DNA of 64,000 bases from Isoetes taiwanensis (taxonomy: Eukaryota > Streptophyta > Lycopodiopsida > Isoetales > Isoetaceae). The notes below the pieces were generated by a model. It ran no database searches, was not told the DNA's origin, and was given only the letters and a program-made list of their open reading frames with translations. Both the position numbers and the translations under genes were made by a program. Where the stretch lies: positions 126,001 to 190,000 of the forward strand of contig JAJEKV010000078.1 in NCBI GenBank assembly GCA_021234155.1, read 5' to 3'. Of this stretch, positions 11,401-23,383 are shown one piece after another. The stretch's first letter is position 1; each line of letters starts with the position of its first letter.

Positions 11401-12982
11401 CTTAAGTTGAGATTTTCTTTGTCTTGCAGTTAAGATATTCTACAAGTAACTTTTGGTCATACCTTTATGGTCTCATTATTCACGTGCTATCGTGGTGCAT
11501 CTATTGTTTTGGGATGGTTGTCCTTGTGGGTCAGTGTTGAAAAAACATTTTATGTCCCATCAGAAAATTTTCTATGGTTATTTTGACCCGGTCGGATAAA
11601 GCGGAACTTTCTATTCTCTTAATAGAAAACCTTAAGAAAAATTATCGAAAAGATTCTATGTTACACTAACCCAATAGGAAATTTTCCATTTCAACCGGTT
11701 GGTTTACAGTGTTCCCGGACTTTTTGCCCAACAGCGATTGGGTCCCATGCTTTACCTACTATGGACGATAAAGATCAATTCCATTAATAAAAAAATACTC
11801 TCGAGAATATTTTCCATCTTTGAAGACTATTATAGCAAGATATTTTGCTTTTCAATACGTACTTAGACATGGGATAGTAAATTGGTATGGAGAAATTGAA
11901 AATCATTCATAAACCTACGCTAGTTAATATAAGATAAGATAAGATAAATTTTTCGTCCACGGAACCTAAGGGTTATGGGACCAAAAAAAAAAACAAAAAA
12001 ACCACCGCAGTTAAGTTTTAAAAATGCGAAACAAATTACAAAAGACAAAACAATTATGAACTACAAAATATGCCTTTGTATCTTCTCATATACTGGTTTG
12101 CTTATATAATAAAGTCTGGCGTCTTAAAAATAAAAAAAAAAAAATGACACAAGACCATATCTATAGTTGTTTGATAGAGTTACTCTTGACAATGTTTTTT
12201 TTTTTAGTATATCAGTAACCACTCAGGCGATTCTCCCATGGGTCCATTTCATGAATAACCACTATGGCATTTAAATTGGTACAGAAAACAATGCTACAAC
12301 TACTTCCAACTTCTCTATGGCATGTGAGAACATAAACAACGTTTGCATATTTAAAAAGTGGTGTTGAAATACCAATCTACACACCACCACGGATTTAATA
12401 AACTATGCTATTTTCAAAAAAACCAACGCATGAATTATCTTTGAAACCATGTAATAAACTAATGTGGTTTTTAGTAAGCTATGTTATAACATAAAATCTT
12501 AATGAATAACCACATCTTAGTCATAAAAATCACTATGTTATGGGTTTTTTTAGAATAAATTTTTTAGCATAAAAAACACATCTATAATCGTTTTTCAGTG
12601 GTTTATTATAGTAATTAATTTGTTGGGTGCCTTGTGATGGCGGCGCGTCACCTCTTCTACCTAGGCACTACCTTTTGAATTGATATATGCATATTGTATG
12701 TGTGAGATAATTTTCAGGTGGGAGGGGTCCGTAGAAAAATTTTCGACGGACCCGCCGGCCTTGGCGGGCGCTTTCGCGATAGAATCCTGACCTTTGAAAA
12801 TATCAAACATAATAAACGGCAGGCGATTTATGTATGTACATGTGGCATCTAAGGCTAGCAGGCTGTGGCATCTTCTTTGCGCAAAGCAATGCCATTTATT
12901 AGCCAGAACGTGAGTCCTTCGCCAGAGTAGATCAATGAAATATCCTTGAAGGACATGCAAGATCGACAAGAAACAAGAAGAG

Positions 12983-13282
12983 ATGAAATCGAGGAAAAAC
13001 AAACAAATTTTATTTAAGAAGGTATGGACCTCTCCGCCAAAACTTAGGAAAAGCGAGAGGTTGAAGCAATATATCTCAAAGAAAAACGCAAGTAGCGGTG
13101 ATAGCTTGGAAGAAAACGAATCTGAACATAATAATGGAAGGGTCCTGCCTGCCCAAGCATTAGCTAAACAACATTTTATAGAGCCTTGCTTCCCTACTTT
13201 AAAAAGCGGATTTTCCAACAAAAGAACCAATAACAAACTTATTCCCGAAAAGAGGGGAAAAGGGGGCCATATTCTTCCATAG
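12983..13282 (+). CDS. basic hypothetical ORF within the duplicated unit
   Basis: A 99-residue ORF with a strongly basic N-terminus (MKSRKNKQILFKKVW, then KLRKSERLKQYISKK) followed by an acidic stretch (SGDSLEENESEHNNG). The corresponding region of copy 2 (about 17,064-17,330) keeps much of the wording but is frameshifted and has lost the start, so either copy 1 is the intact version or the ORF is fortuitous. The basic part could be a nuclear-localisation or nucleic-acid-binding segment. No recognised domain. Confidence 0.25.
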   Translation: MKSRKNKQILFKKVWTSPPKLRKSERLKQYISKKNASSGDSLEENESEHNNGRVLPAQALAKQHFIEPCFPTLKSGFSNKRTNNKLIPEKRGKGGHILP

Positions 13283-13463
13283 CCCGGTTAAAAAGGCGCC
13301 ACTCATGGCATGGCCTCATCTTTATTCAGTACATTTGGAGGCTTGCGCGGGAATAACTTCGATCAGAAGAAAAATGAAGCTTTCTTCCTTCCGCTTAGGA
13401 TATGAAGCTTCTCCCAAAAGGCGCTTTGTTCTTTGGAGCATTCTTGTCCATGCAAGAAGCAGA

Positions 13464-13476
13464 GAACGTTCTAGAA
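13464..13476 (+). promoter_or_regulatory. perfect trimeric heat-shock element, copy 1
   Basis: GAACGTTCTAGAA is GAA-CG-TTC-TA-GAA, three alternating nGAAn units in the exact arrangement bound by heat-shock transcription factor trimers. A further GTTCTTC lies just downstream. The site is about 87 bases upstream of a TATA-like box at 13,563-13,569. Confidence 0.6.
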
Positions 13477-13562
13477 TGAAGTGTTCTTCTCAGGCAAGAA
13501 GAGAGAGAATGGGCGGAAAAATAAATAGCGCCGCTTTAAAAAAAAAGTGAAATTTTATGGGT

Positions 13563-13569
13563 TATAAAA
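13563..13569 (+). promoter_or_regulatory. TATA-like box downstream of heat-shock element, copy 1
   Basis: TATAAAA in the context GGGTTATAAAAGTT. It is placed as expected for a core promoter driven by the upstream heat-shock element. Transcription is inferred, not shown. Confidence 0.4.
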
Positions 13570-16500
13570 GTTCTGCAGAATATGAGTAATTCGCCCAGGC
13601 GTTTATTATTACGTTAATGATAAAATGGTACCTACATTTCAAACATTATTTATGAGCAACAATACTTGCATTCTCCACCTGGTGATTATTCTGCAAAATA
13701 GATCATGTATGGTATCGTACATACAACTCTTATACGCTATGTGATCCAAAGTGTAGTCAATGTACATTATGATTTTTGTCCTATACCTTTTACAACTTGT
13801 AAGGTGTGGTGCCTACATAATGTCAATTTCGAAGATAAGGTTAGAGCAGTCCTTATTAGACACCTACCTCGAGGCTTAAAACAAGAATAATTCATTACAT
13901 GTAGGACATAGTCTTCTTTATTGAACATTGTAGGGCATAGTCATGCTTTGAAATTCTCTATATGACTTGACGAAGGACTTGAAGACTGGTGGAGAGGGAC
14001 GAGGACGAGAACGAGGGATACAACAATAACATTGATTTTTTGGATCTTGCCCCTCGAATTACCTTACATTTTTGCACTCTGTGCACCATCAAACTTAAGA
14101 CATATTTGTCTTAAGACTAGTGTGTTATGTAATGTCTAGGGAAGTGATATCAATTATTATAAGGCCTACAATGTGTCTACACGATGTCATCCAGCATCGG
14201 CCCATCTCAGATTATGTCCCATGGTTGATTTTTTTACAATCAGAGCGGGTGTAATTGTGTCCCCTATACCTATTCTGAAGAGGTAATTTTTAAGGGATTT
14301 GAATATTTGTAATGGTGAAATTTTTTGGCGGCCGCTTGATGGCGGGTGGTCCACGGCGGTCTTTCATGAGCAGCGGCGCGGAAAATTTCTCTGAGAATTT
14401 TGATCCTTTAAATTTTCCCACAAAATTAAGGGGTTTCAAATTTCCCCAGATTCTTTCTTAAAGGTTTCCGGTAAACCTTCTCTAGCATTTCAAACAGCGG
14501 GGAGAAGATGTTGCCAGTCAATTGCGGTTTTCGACTTGAAAAAACAAGTCATTTAAATTGTGAAAATTTGAAATTTTACTTGTTTTTCGTTTGATGTCTA
14601 TTACTGCAAGGGCTCTAAGAGGCCATTACGAGACTCTTGTTTCATAACCTCTGAGACCCTAAAATTTCCCAAGATTTTGTAGGATGTTGAGCAATCGAGA
14701 TTCCACCTGACGGGTAAACATTAAGGAGAAGCAATCTCTCAAGGGTTCACATCGAGAACGTGTGCAAACTTGGGATGAAGAGCTCGGTCGGATAGGAAAG
14801 GTCAAATATGTGCTTGACATCTCAAGGAATCCTGGAGTTAACAAGAACATGGAATATGCAACAACTAAAAAGGTCAAACATGTGGTAGGAGGAAGGGAAA
14901 CCCTAAAAAGGAGTGTAAACATTTAAGTATATTCTCTTATGTAATTTGGAAAAAAGATGAATTGAAAATGCCAATGTAAGTATGTATATTGCTTCTGGTT
15001 GTTCATTATATTTTGTTAATGCACATTCTCGGTTTTGATAATTATATTCACTTGACATATTTTGAACTCCATTGCCATTATTCAATAATCATAATGTGAT
15101 ATGAATAATGCGGTTTGACTCCTACAAGAAGACGTTGAGGAATGAGTGAGAGAGCATTAGCTCAAATATATTCCTTTGATTACATGGCTGAGACTCATCT
15201 CAAGATGGTGTAGATAACGCTTCGCCCGAGGGTGTTCTTGAAAAAATTTGAGGGCCATCAAAATGGCGAGGGTGTGCGGTAGCCCCGAGAGTTTTGTGCC
15301 ATCAGAAACCACCATCAAAATCGATCCGGATCTGTCCATTTGATAACACCCTAGGGTGTTATGGAGTAGCAAAGGCGCTATAGCTCAAGAACACAATCGA
15401 TCAAGATTGATCTGAACTGTTCGATCACTATAAACTTGAGGGGCACTATGCTAAGGTTTAATAGCAAGAATAGCGCACTTAAGTTGAGATTTTCTTTGTC
15501 TTGCAGTTAAGATATTCTACAAGTAACTTTTGGTCATACCTTTATGGTCTCATTATTCACGTGCTATCGTGGTGCATCTATTGTTTTGGGATGGTTGTCC
15601 TTGTGGGTCCAGTGTTGAAAAAACATTTTATGTCCCATCGAAAAATTTTCTATGGTTATTTTGACCAGTCGGATAAAGCCAGAACTTTCTATTCTCTTAA
15701 TAGAAAACCTTAAGAAAAATTATCGAAAAGATTCCTATGTTACACTAACCCAATAGGAAATTTTCCATTTTCAACCGGTTGGTTTACAGTGTTCCCTGGA
15801 CTTTGCCCAACACTGATTGGGTCCCATGCTTTACCTACTATGGACGATAAAGATCAATTCCATTAATAAAAAAATACTCTCGAGAATATTTTCCATCTTT
15901 GAAGACTATTATAGCAAGATATTTTGCTTTTCAATACGTACTTAGACATGGGATAGTAAATTGGTATGGAGAAATTGAAAATCATTCATAAACCTCTGCT
16001 AGTTAATATAAGATAAGATAAGATAAATTTTTACGTCCACGGGAACCCAACGGGTTATGGGACGGCAAAAACAAAACCACACAGAAAACCACACAGATTT
16101 AAGTTTTAAAAATGCGAAACAAATTACAAAAGACAAAACAATTATGAACTACAAAATATGCCTTTGTATCTTCTCATATACTGGTTTGCTTATATAATAA
16201 AGTCTGGCGTACTTCAAAAAATAAAAATAAAAAATGACACAAGACCATATCTATAGTTGTTTGATAGGAGTTACTCTTGACAATGTTTTTTTTAGTATAT
16301 CAGTAACCACTCAGGCGGTCTCCCATGGGTCCATTACATGAATAACCACTATGGCATTTAAATTGGTACAGAAAACAATGCTACAACTACTTCAACTTCT
16401 CTATGGCATGTGAGAACATAAACAACGTTTGCATATTTAAAGTGGTGTTGAAATACCAATCTACACACCACCACGGATTTAATAAACTATGCTATTTCAA

Positions 16501-17551
16501 AAAACCAACATGAATTATGCTGAAACCATGTAATAAACTAATGTCGTTTTTAGTAAGCTATGTTATAACATAAAATCTTAATGAATAACCACATACTAGT
16601 CATAAAAATCACTATGTTATGCAGTTTTTTTTAGAATAAAATTTTTAGCATAAAAAACACATCTATAATCGTTTTCCAGTGGTTTATTATAGTAATTAAT
16701 TTGTTGGGTGCCTTGTGATGGCGACGCAGTCACCTCTTCTACCTAGGCACTACCTTTTGAATTGATATATGCATATTGTATGTGTGAGATAATTTTCAGG
16801 TGGGAGGGGTTCCGCCGAAAAATTTTTCGACGGAGCCGCCAGCCTTGGCGGCGCACTCGCGATAGAATCCCGACCGCCTGAAAATATCAAACATAATAAA
16901 CGCTTGGGCGAATTATGTATGTACATGTGGCATCTAAGCTAGCAGGCTGTGGCATCTTCTGCTGCAAAGCAATGCCGCTGTGCTTGCAACGTGAGTCCTT
17001 AAACAGAGTAGATCAATGAAATATCCTTGAAGAGACATGCAAGATCGACAAGAAACAGTACGAAATCGAGGAAAAACAAACAAATTTTATTTAAGAAGGT
17101 ATGGACCTCCGCAAAACATAGGAAAACAGAGGTTCCGAAGCAATATATCTCAAAGAAAACCTTAAGTAACAGGCAGTAAGCTTGGAAGAAAACGAATCCT
17201 GAACATAATAATGGAAGGGTCCTGCTCAGCGCTGCCCCAAACAGTAGCTAAAACAACATTTTATAGAGCCTTGCTTCCCCTACTTTAAAAAAAGCTTCAG
17301 ATTTTCCAACAAAAGAACCAATAGCAAACTTATTCCTGCAAAGAATTGGAAAAAGAGGGGCCATATTCTTCACGCAAGCAGTTAAGCTGCCACTCTGGCA
17401 TGGCCTCATACTGTTCAGTACATTTGGACGCTTGCTGCAGAATAACTTCAACAGAAGAAAAATGAAGCTTTCTTCCTTCCGCTTAGGATATGAAGCTTCT
17501 CCACAAGGCGCTTCGCTGTTCTGGAGCATTCTTGTCCATGCAAGAAGCAGA

Positions 17552-17564
17552 GAACGTTCTAGAA
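17552..17564 (+). promoter_or_regulatory. perfect trimeric heat-shock element, copy 2
   Basis: The same 13-base GAACGTTCTAGAA as in copy 1, unchanged although surrounding GC-containing sequence has diverged. It is followed by AGAAT-GAAGC-GTTCTTC, adding one further GAA/TTC pair, and by a TATA-like box at 17,654-17,660. Confidence 0.6.
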
Positions 17565-17653
17565 TGAAGCGTTCTTCTCCAGGCAAGAAGCAGAGAATGA
17601 GGCGGCGAAAAATAGCGCCGCCGCTTTAAAAAAAAAGGGGAAATTTTATGGGT

Positions 17654-17660
17654 TATAAAA
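17654..17660 (+). promoter_or_regulatory. TATA-like box downstream of heat-shock element, copy 2
   Basis: TATAAAA in GGGTTATAAAAGTT, at about the same spacing from the heat-shock element as in copy 1. Confidence 0.4.
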
Positions 17661-18828
17661 GTTGCAGAATATGAGTAATTCGCCCAGGCGTTTATTACGT
17701 TAATGATAAAATGGTACCTACATTTCAAACATTATTTATGAGCAACAATACTTGCATTCTCCACCTGAGTGATTATTCTGCAAAATAGATCATGTATAGT
17801 ATCGTACATACAACTCTTATACGCTATGTGATCCAAAGTGTAGTCAATGTACATTATGATTTTTTTTTGTCCTATACCTTTTACAACTTGTAAGGTGGTG
17901 CCTACATAATGTCAATTTCGAAGATAGGTTAGAGCAGTCCTTATTAGACACCTACCTCGAGGCTTAAAGACAAGAATAATTCATTACATGTAGGACATAG
18001 TCTTCTTTATTGAACGTGTAGGGCATAGTCATGCTTTGAAATTCTCTATGACTTGACGAAGGACTTGAAGACTGGTGGAGAGGGACGAGGACGAGAACGA
18101 GGGATACAACAATAACATTGATTTTTGGATCTTGCCCTCAATTACCTTACATTTTTTGCACTCTGTGCACCATCAAACTTAAGACATATTTGTCTTAAGA
18201 CTAGTGTGTTATGTAATGTCTAGGGGAAGTGATATCAGATTATTATAGGCCCTACAATGTGTCTACACGATGTCATCCAGCATCGGCCCATCTCAAAGAT
18301 TATGTCCCATGGTTGATTTTTACAATCAGACGGGTGTAATTGTGTCCCCTATACCTATTACAGAAGAGGTAATTTTAAGGGACTGAATATTTCGTGGTGA
18401 AATTTTTTGGCGGCAGCCGGTAGCGGGTGGTCCACGAGTTGTCGCTTCATGGACTTTGGCGTCGCGGTGAAAATTTCTCTCGAAATTTTTCAGTCCTTTA
18501 AATTTTCCTTACAAAAATTAAGGGGTTTCAAATTTCCCCCCGATTCTTTTTTCCGGGTTTCCAAAGCAAACCTTCTCTAGCAGTCCGCTTAGCGTGGGGA
18601 GGAAGATCACCGGCAGATCAATTGCGATTTTCGACTTGAAAAAAAACAAGTCATTTCGCGGGCTTAAAATTTGAAGCCCCCCTTTTTTTCGTTTGATGTG
18701 CCGCAAGGGCTCCTAAGAGGCCATTACATCGGGCCTCTTCACTCCAGAACCCACTGAGACCCTAAAATTTCCCAAGATTTCAGAATTCCGTTTTTTTTTT
18801 AATTAATTAAGGAATCCCCCGTTTTTTT

Positions 18829-18850
18829 GGGTTGCCCGTAGGGGCAACCC
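18829..18850. repeat. GC-rich hairpin
   Basis: GGGTTGCCC and GGGGCAACCC face each other around a few bases, preceded by a T run and AATTAATTAA. It lies just past the right edge of the tandem duplication and could mark an old insertion end. Confidence 0.5.
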
Positions 18851-21800
18851 TCTTATTGGAGGGTGGAGTGACGTATAGAAGGCCTTGATTTATTTTAAGT
18901 ATGATATGTCATAGAAAATTCTGTATACGCGGTTGCGATTGCTTGGTTTTTTTAGGGTTTTGTGAGACTCAGTGACACTTGAATGGCCAAGATTCGTTTG
19001 GTATGGACGATAGAGATTGTTTGGGTCTTGGAGCTATGGCTATGCAAACCCCTCCCGTGATAACGATGGCATGGGCTTAGGGCAGCAGCAAAAAGGCGTC
19101 TGTAATATCTTCTACAATCATACCCCGGCGTTTACTTCTTGCTTTAGTTAAAGTTATGGAGCTCTCTCGCCCATGGCTGCAAAAGAGCATGGGCTGATGT
19201 CTCGCCTCGGCAATGCCTTCTCCAGCCCCATCAGAGCCTCCTTCGAATGCGTTGTGTTTCTCCCGAAAATGGGGAATCTATGTTCTTACAGAGCCTGATT
19301 TATGCAGATTGGAATGGTTTCAACCAGTCGGCAATAATCCCAGTTCCTTGAGATATTTGGGACCTACCTACCATCTTTGAGACCTCTATTCTTTGACTTT
19401 CTGAACCGTGATATTTTTGCCGAAGTTGTAGAGCATGGATCGAATAATAGAGCGGTTTGAAATTAGTTCTTTGTAGCCTTAGATGGAGCAAGGGCGGAGC
19501 CGACATGTAAAGACCTCTCGCCTTTGCCCCAAAATTGCCATTATCGGTGGCCTACCTACATTTCACGATTGTTTAAGAAGAGTGCTTAGTTTCGTACAGC
19601 TAAGAACGAAAAACACGTAAACGGGTATGTTCTTATCCAAAGATGTCTGCAGTGTTTCAAAACCCCGTGTTTTTTAAGATATTGGCCGCAAGGCACTATC
19701 TCTTGAAACTTTTGCATTTTGTAATACCATGAGCTAATTGCTAGTTCCTAACACCGCTTTCATTCCAATTGCACGATTTGCTAAATTTATATTCTACTTT
19801 GCACTCATGGCTTTGCTTCTTTTTGCATCATGCTCTTGCCATGGCATTTCTTTGAGTTGATGAAGACACTTCGACATTCTTCAAAAGATGTTTTTGAGGC
19901 CTTGTTTAATGTATCATAAGTCTTAAGCACGTAGTCCGATATCCGTTGTTTTCTTGGACCAGCTTTTTGTGTTGAGGGCAGAGGTTTCTTTTGCCATGCT
20001 ACATCATGCTTCGTGCATTAAATATTCGCAACGATGTCGTCAAGCCAAGCAGTGAATATTTTGTTTTATGTGGTTTCTCACAAAATGAAGGTTCGGGGAA
20101 CACGTGTTGGTGGTAATATGATGTTGACATTACAATGTAATTTGAATATTAATGATGTTTGATGTTTGATGCTTTGTATGCGAGGAAGCGCACCAAGAAA
20201 GGCCGAAGTTGCAATTCTACTTCAAGCCGGTCAAGCAAAGGGTTCACGTTTTCCATTATCTCCGCAGCTCAAACTCAAGAGGTTCCTGGTTGGCACGAGC
20301 TAAAAAATTGGAGACAATGAAGTTGCCATATTTTATCTCTTCGTGGTATAACATTGCTATGATTAGATTTTTTTGAGTTCAGGGAAAGCTAAATTGAATG
20401 TATGGGACTCAAAATGCGAGAATCTTGATCTTTTGATGTAAATAATCAGCGATTCGAGCCAAGTTGCATATGAATGCCCTTTATGGGGCAGGCCACACCA
20501 TCTGTTTCTTGTGAAGCATATTTTATATATGAACAAAAGTGGTGCATTTCGAAAGCATATATATGTTTCATAGGGTAGAAATCTTCTTTGAAAGTTTGTA
20601 AAATTATAAAGTTATGGTAATAGCCATTCGGATCGGGATCATGGCAATTTATCTTTGGGGCCCGGTTTGGAAGCAAAAGGACATCCGAGGATATTGGGTT
20701 CAATGAAGGACATGAAAATCCTTCGGATGTTATTAACATTAAAAAGTATGGATCAGAAATGTTTCCTTGAGCGCAAAGCCTAATCATAATTCACTAGTGA
20801 GATTGCAGAAAAGATCTGATACAAATGATATATCTTCTATGGATTAAATTTGCAAATATCTATTATGATTGACATGCTTTCTCGGCTTGAGCAAATGATG
20901 TCGCCTAGTTGCGACAAGGTATTTTCTTATATATCTTTGTTATGAGCAAAGATTCCACATGGTTTGTTTTTGTTACGGGCCACGTGCATTTCGTCAAAAT
21001 TGGACAAAACAGATACAAGTCACCGTATTCAACAGGATGGCTTTCGAAATTGCAATGTAGTATTTGTTGTACATGAAAATTGTTGCATGTAGCAATTGTT
21101 CGTTTTCAAAATTGTTGCATGCAGCAACGTAGCATTTTAATAATTTTTATATAAAAATTGTTGCCAATAGCAATATAGTATTTGTTGACATTTCAAAAAT
21201 GGTAGCATTTGTTGACATTTTCAATAATTTGTTAGACACTAGTGGACTAAGGACAAATGGAAAGTGAGGACATAAACTTTAGCCGTCCTCCAAGGCTAGG
21301 CGGAGTCTTGGCGAGGACTATCTACCGTGGAGTTACCATTGAAAACAACATATTTGAGCTTACACCCGAGCAGGTAGTGGTTGTTTCATTGTTTCTTGGC
21401 ATTTTGCATTTGGTGTAGGTATATACTATTCGTTGTGCTCCCAAGACATTCGCAAGGCGGGTGAAGGAAAACAGGCTCAATGTGTGAGTCGATTCATTGG
21501 CCTGGATGTAGCACCCCCTGCTGGACCATGCCATCATCTTTTATGAGTACAACCATTAATTTGTGGCAGGATTCTTGGTGATGTCTTCATGGGTGTGTAT
21601 CAATCGTATTTGATTTTGGAAACAAGCGTGTTGGTTTTCGTCTTGGCCCACTTTGACAATGTAAATAGAACCACATTCTCTGTTTTATATGTGGCACTAT
21701 GGAGTATATCTGATTTGAATAAGTAGGGCTGCCCACAAAGTGACTCCAATGTCTTAGTTTGCACACTTTTTAAGATGCATATACATATATATATGTATAT

Positions 21801-22240
21801 ATATATTATGCTTTAACAAGCAACCTTCCCTTAAAGGGATCCATACTCATGATAAATGCAATAAATCTAGGAATTTATAATTTGCATTGATAAAAAACCC
21901 ATATAATAACCAATATTTTGTTGCATGATGAATTTCCGGTCTAGTCATTCACATAAAAAATCTCGAATCCAAGTGGGAAAAGCTAACCCGCCACTCGTCA
22001 CAAGACGTAACACGCAGTTAGTACGGTGCCCAAAGATGTGGAAGACAGGTGTCAATGCTTTTTATACAACCCCCCTTGCTATCGGTGTCGAGGAATCAAG
22101 AAAGTAATGAGCTAGCCTTGATCATGCATGCAACATAACTACTAATTCCCCAATACTAGTATTTAAGACAAAATGAAAATAAAATGTAAACTCGTATGTT
22201 AATCATATTATGCACATATAGCCCCAAATTTCCAAAATAC
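18851..22240. other. AT-rich region, no firmly supported gene
   Basis: An ORF on the minus strand at 20,446-20,787 (113 residues; includes PSLNPISSDVLLLPNRAPK and DPDPNGYYHNF) is the longest but carries no recognised motif. At about 21,050-21,240 the words AAAATTGTTGCATG, AGCAAT and TTTGTTGACATTT recur in a degenerate tandem pattern. At about 21,780-21,808 there is an alternating AT/TA palindromic tract. Nothing else can be supported. Confidence 0.35.
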
Positions 22241-22346
22241 CAACAATCTATTTCCCTCTTTTATTATAAAGCACAAATAATAAGGCCCTTGAACTAATTG
22301 AAAATTTCTTAAAGAGGCAAAAAACATGATCAAAATACATCATTCC

Positions 22347-22447
22347 AACCTGGTTATCGTTGAGTTGTGCTTCGGGCTCCTCTTCAAACCCCATATAGTT
22401 GGATTCTCCCACATCTTCCGACATTACGACGATATTTCTATGCTCTA
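22347..22447 (-). CDS. isolated exon-like segment
   Basis: On the minus strand a stretch reading HRNIVVMSEDVGESNYMGF and EEPEAQLNDNQ is bounded by a plausible acceptor (TTGCCTTGCTAG) and a donor (AACCAG-GTTGG). A second exon-like stretch lies upstream at about 22,740-22,590 (FASFLEQYTVRSWQYC, GDGFFMTVHIILRHIRF) ending at AATAG-GTAATT. Acidic composition and splice-like borders suggest exons of one spliced gene running on the minus strand, but the product is unknown and the reading phase between exons was not verified. Confidence 0.3.
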
Positions 22448-23383
22448 GCAAGGCAAATTACTCATTATTTAGTGTATACTAAACATGAAGAACCGCCAAT
22501 ATGCTATGAACACTTAAACCTCAAAAGGGTAAACCAGGATAGAATGTAGAAAGGATTAAATATTGAATGGTCTTAAAAATTACCTATTTGACGGCTGGAT
22601 TTGGAATCGAATATGCCTCAGAATAATATGGACAGTCATGAAAAAGCCATCACCACCATGCTGGCAGTATTGCCATGATCTTACTGTGTACTGTTCCAGG
22701 AAGGAAGCAAACTGTGATCCAAGTTTAATCAGACAACCACAAGCTACAGATAGATTGAAAACGAAATTTCTACCTTATAGCAATGCTGATTAAGTCTATC
22801 AGAATCTCTTCCGGAACAGAAGCTTTTTTATTCAATCAAAAATGGCGAATCCTTCCCAGTGGATTTGCTTTACCCTGTAGCATACAACATCCAATATGAG
22901 CATCTAAATTCAATATTTCAGATAGACAATGAACATATGTTCAGATTCTACCTTATCACAGCTCTGATAGAAACCCCAGGGTAACAGAATCCTTCACTGA
23001 TTTGTAAAGCCAGAGTACAAGTAACAGCCCTTTTTCACCTGCAACTGCTCAAGATTGAGCAACTATGAGCAAATCGGCCATGCACAGGTCAAATCCGGCC
23101 ATGGCCACAGATTACTCAGCTGTTATTGGGCGGATCATGTGGATCCGGAACTCACAGGTCGCGGCCTGTACAGGCCCGACCACTTTTATATATTTTTTTC
23201 TTTTCTTTGGCTTTTCCAATTCCAATAAACCTTTACGATTCCAATTCCATCCTTTTTTTAAAAAAATTCCATATTAGTAATGGTAATAATCTCTAGATCC
23301 TTCTTCTACAAGATATCCTTAAGCATAATCCTTTGGATATGGGAAAACCATACAATTATGGAGAAGAGTTAAGCTCCAAATAT

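Larger units (their letters stand above)
10597..14680 (+). repeat. 4.08-kb tandem duplication, copy 1
   Basis: The unit starts AGGATGTTGAGCAATC and ends ...CCTAAAATTTCCCAAGATTT; the same start and end recur in the adjacent downstream copy. The whole length aligns collinearly apart from many 1-5-base differences. It contains an AT-rich left half, a Lys-rich ORF-like stretch near 12,983, a heat-shock element plus TATA-like box near 13.5 kb and an AAGACATATTTGTCTTAAGAC-type inverted repeat near 14,098. No transposase or reverse-transcriptase motif was seen in it. Confidence 0.85.
14681..18778 (+). repeat. 4.08-kb tandem duplication, copy 2
   Basis: Second copy of the unit described at 10,597-14,680, starting AGGATGTTGAGCAATC and ending ...CCTAAAATTTCCCAAGATTTC. 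AT-rich stretches are nearly identical to copy 1, whereas CG-, CCG-, CAG- and CTG-containing words differ often, by substitution and by indels. Homopolymers also differ in length, for example the T run near 16,286 versus 12,197. Confidence 0.85.

Noticed and set aside
13464-13900. A heat-shock protein gene downstream of the heat-shock element
   Set aside because: No Hsp20, Hsp70 or Hsp90 motif follows in any frame; only the promoter-like signals can be supported.
10597-18778. The two 4.08-kb units as LTRs of one retrotransposon
   Set aside because: They abut directly with no internal region, and no TG...CA termini, primer-binding site or polypurine tract are placed correctly.
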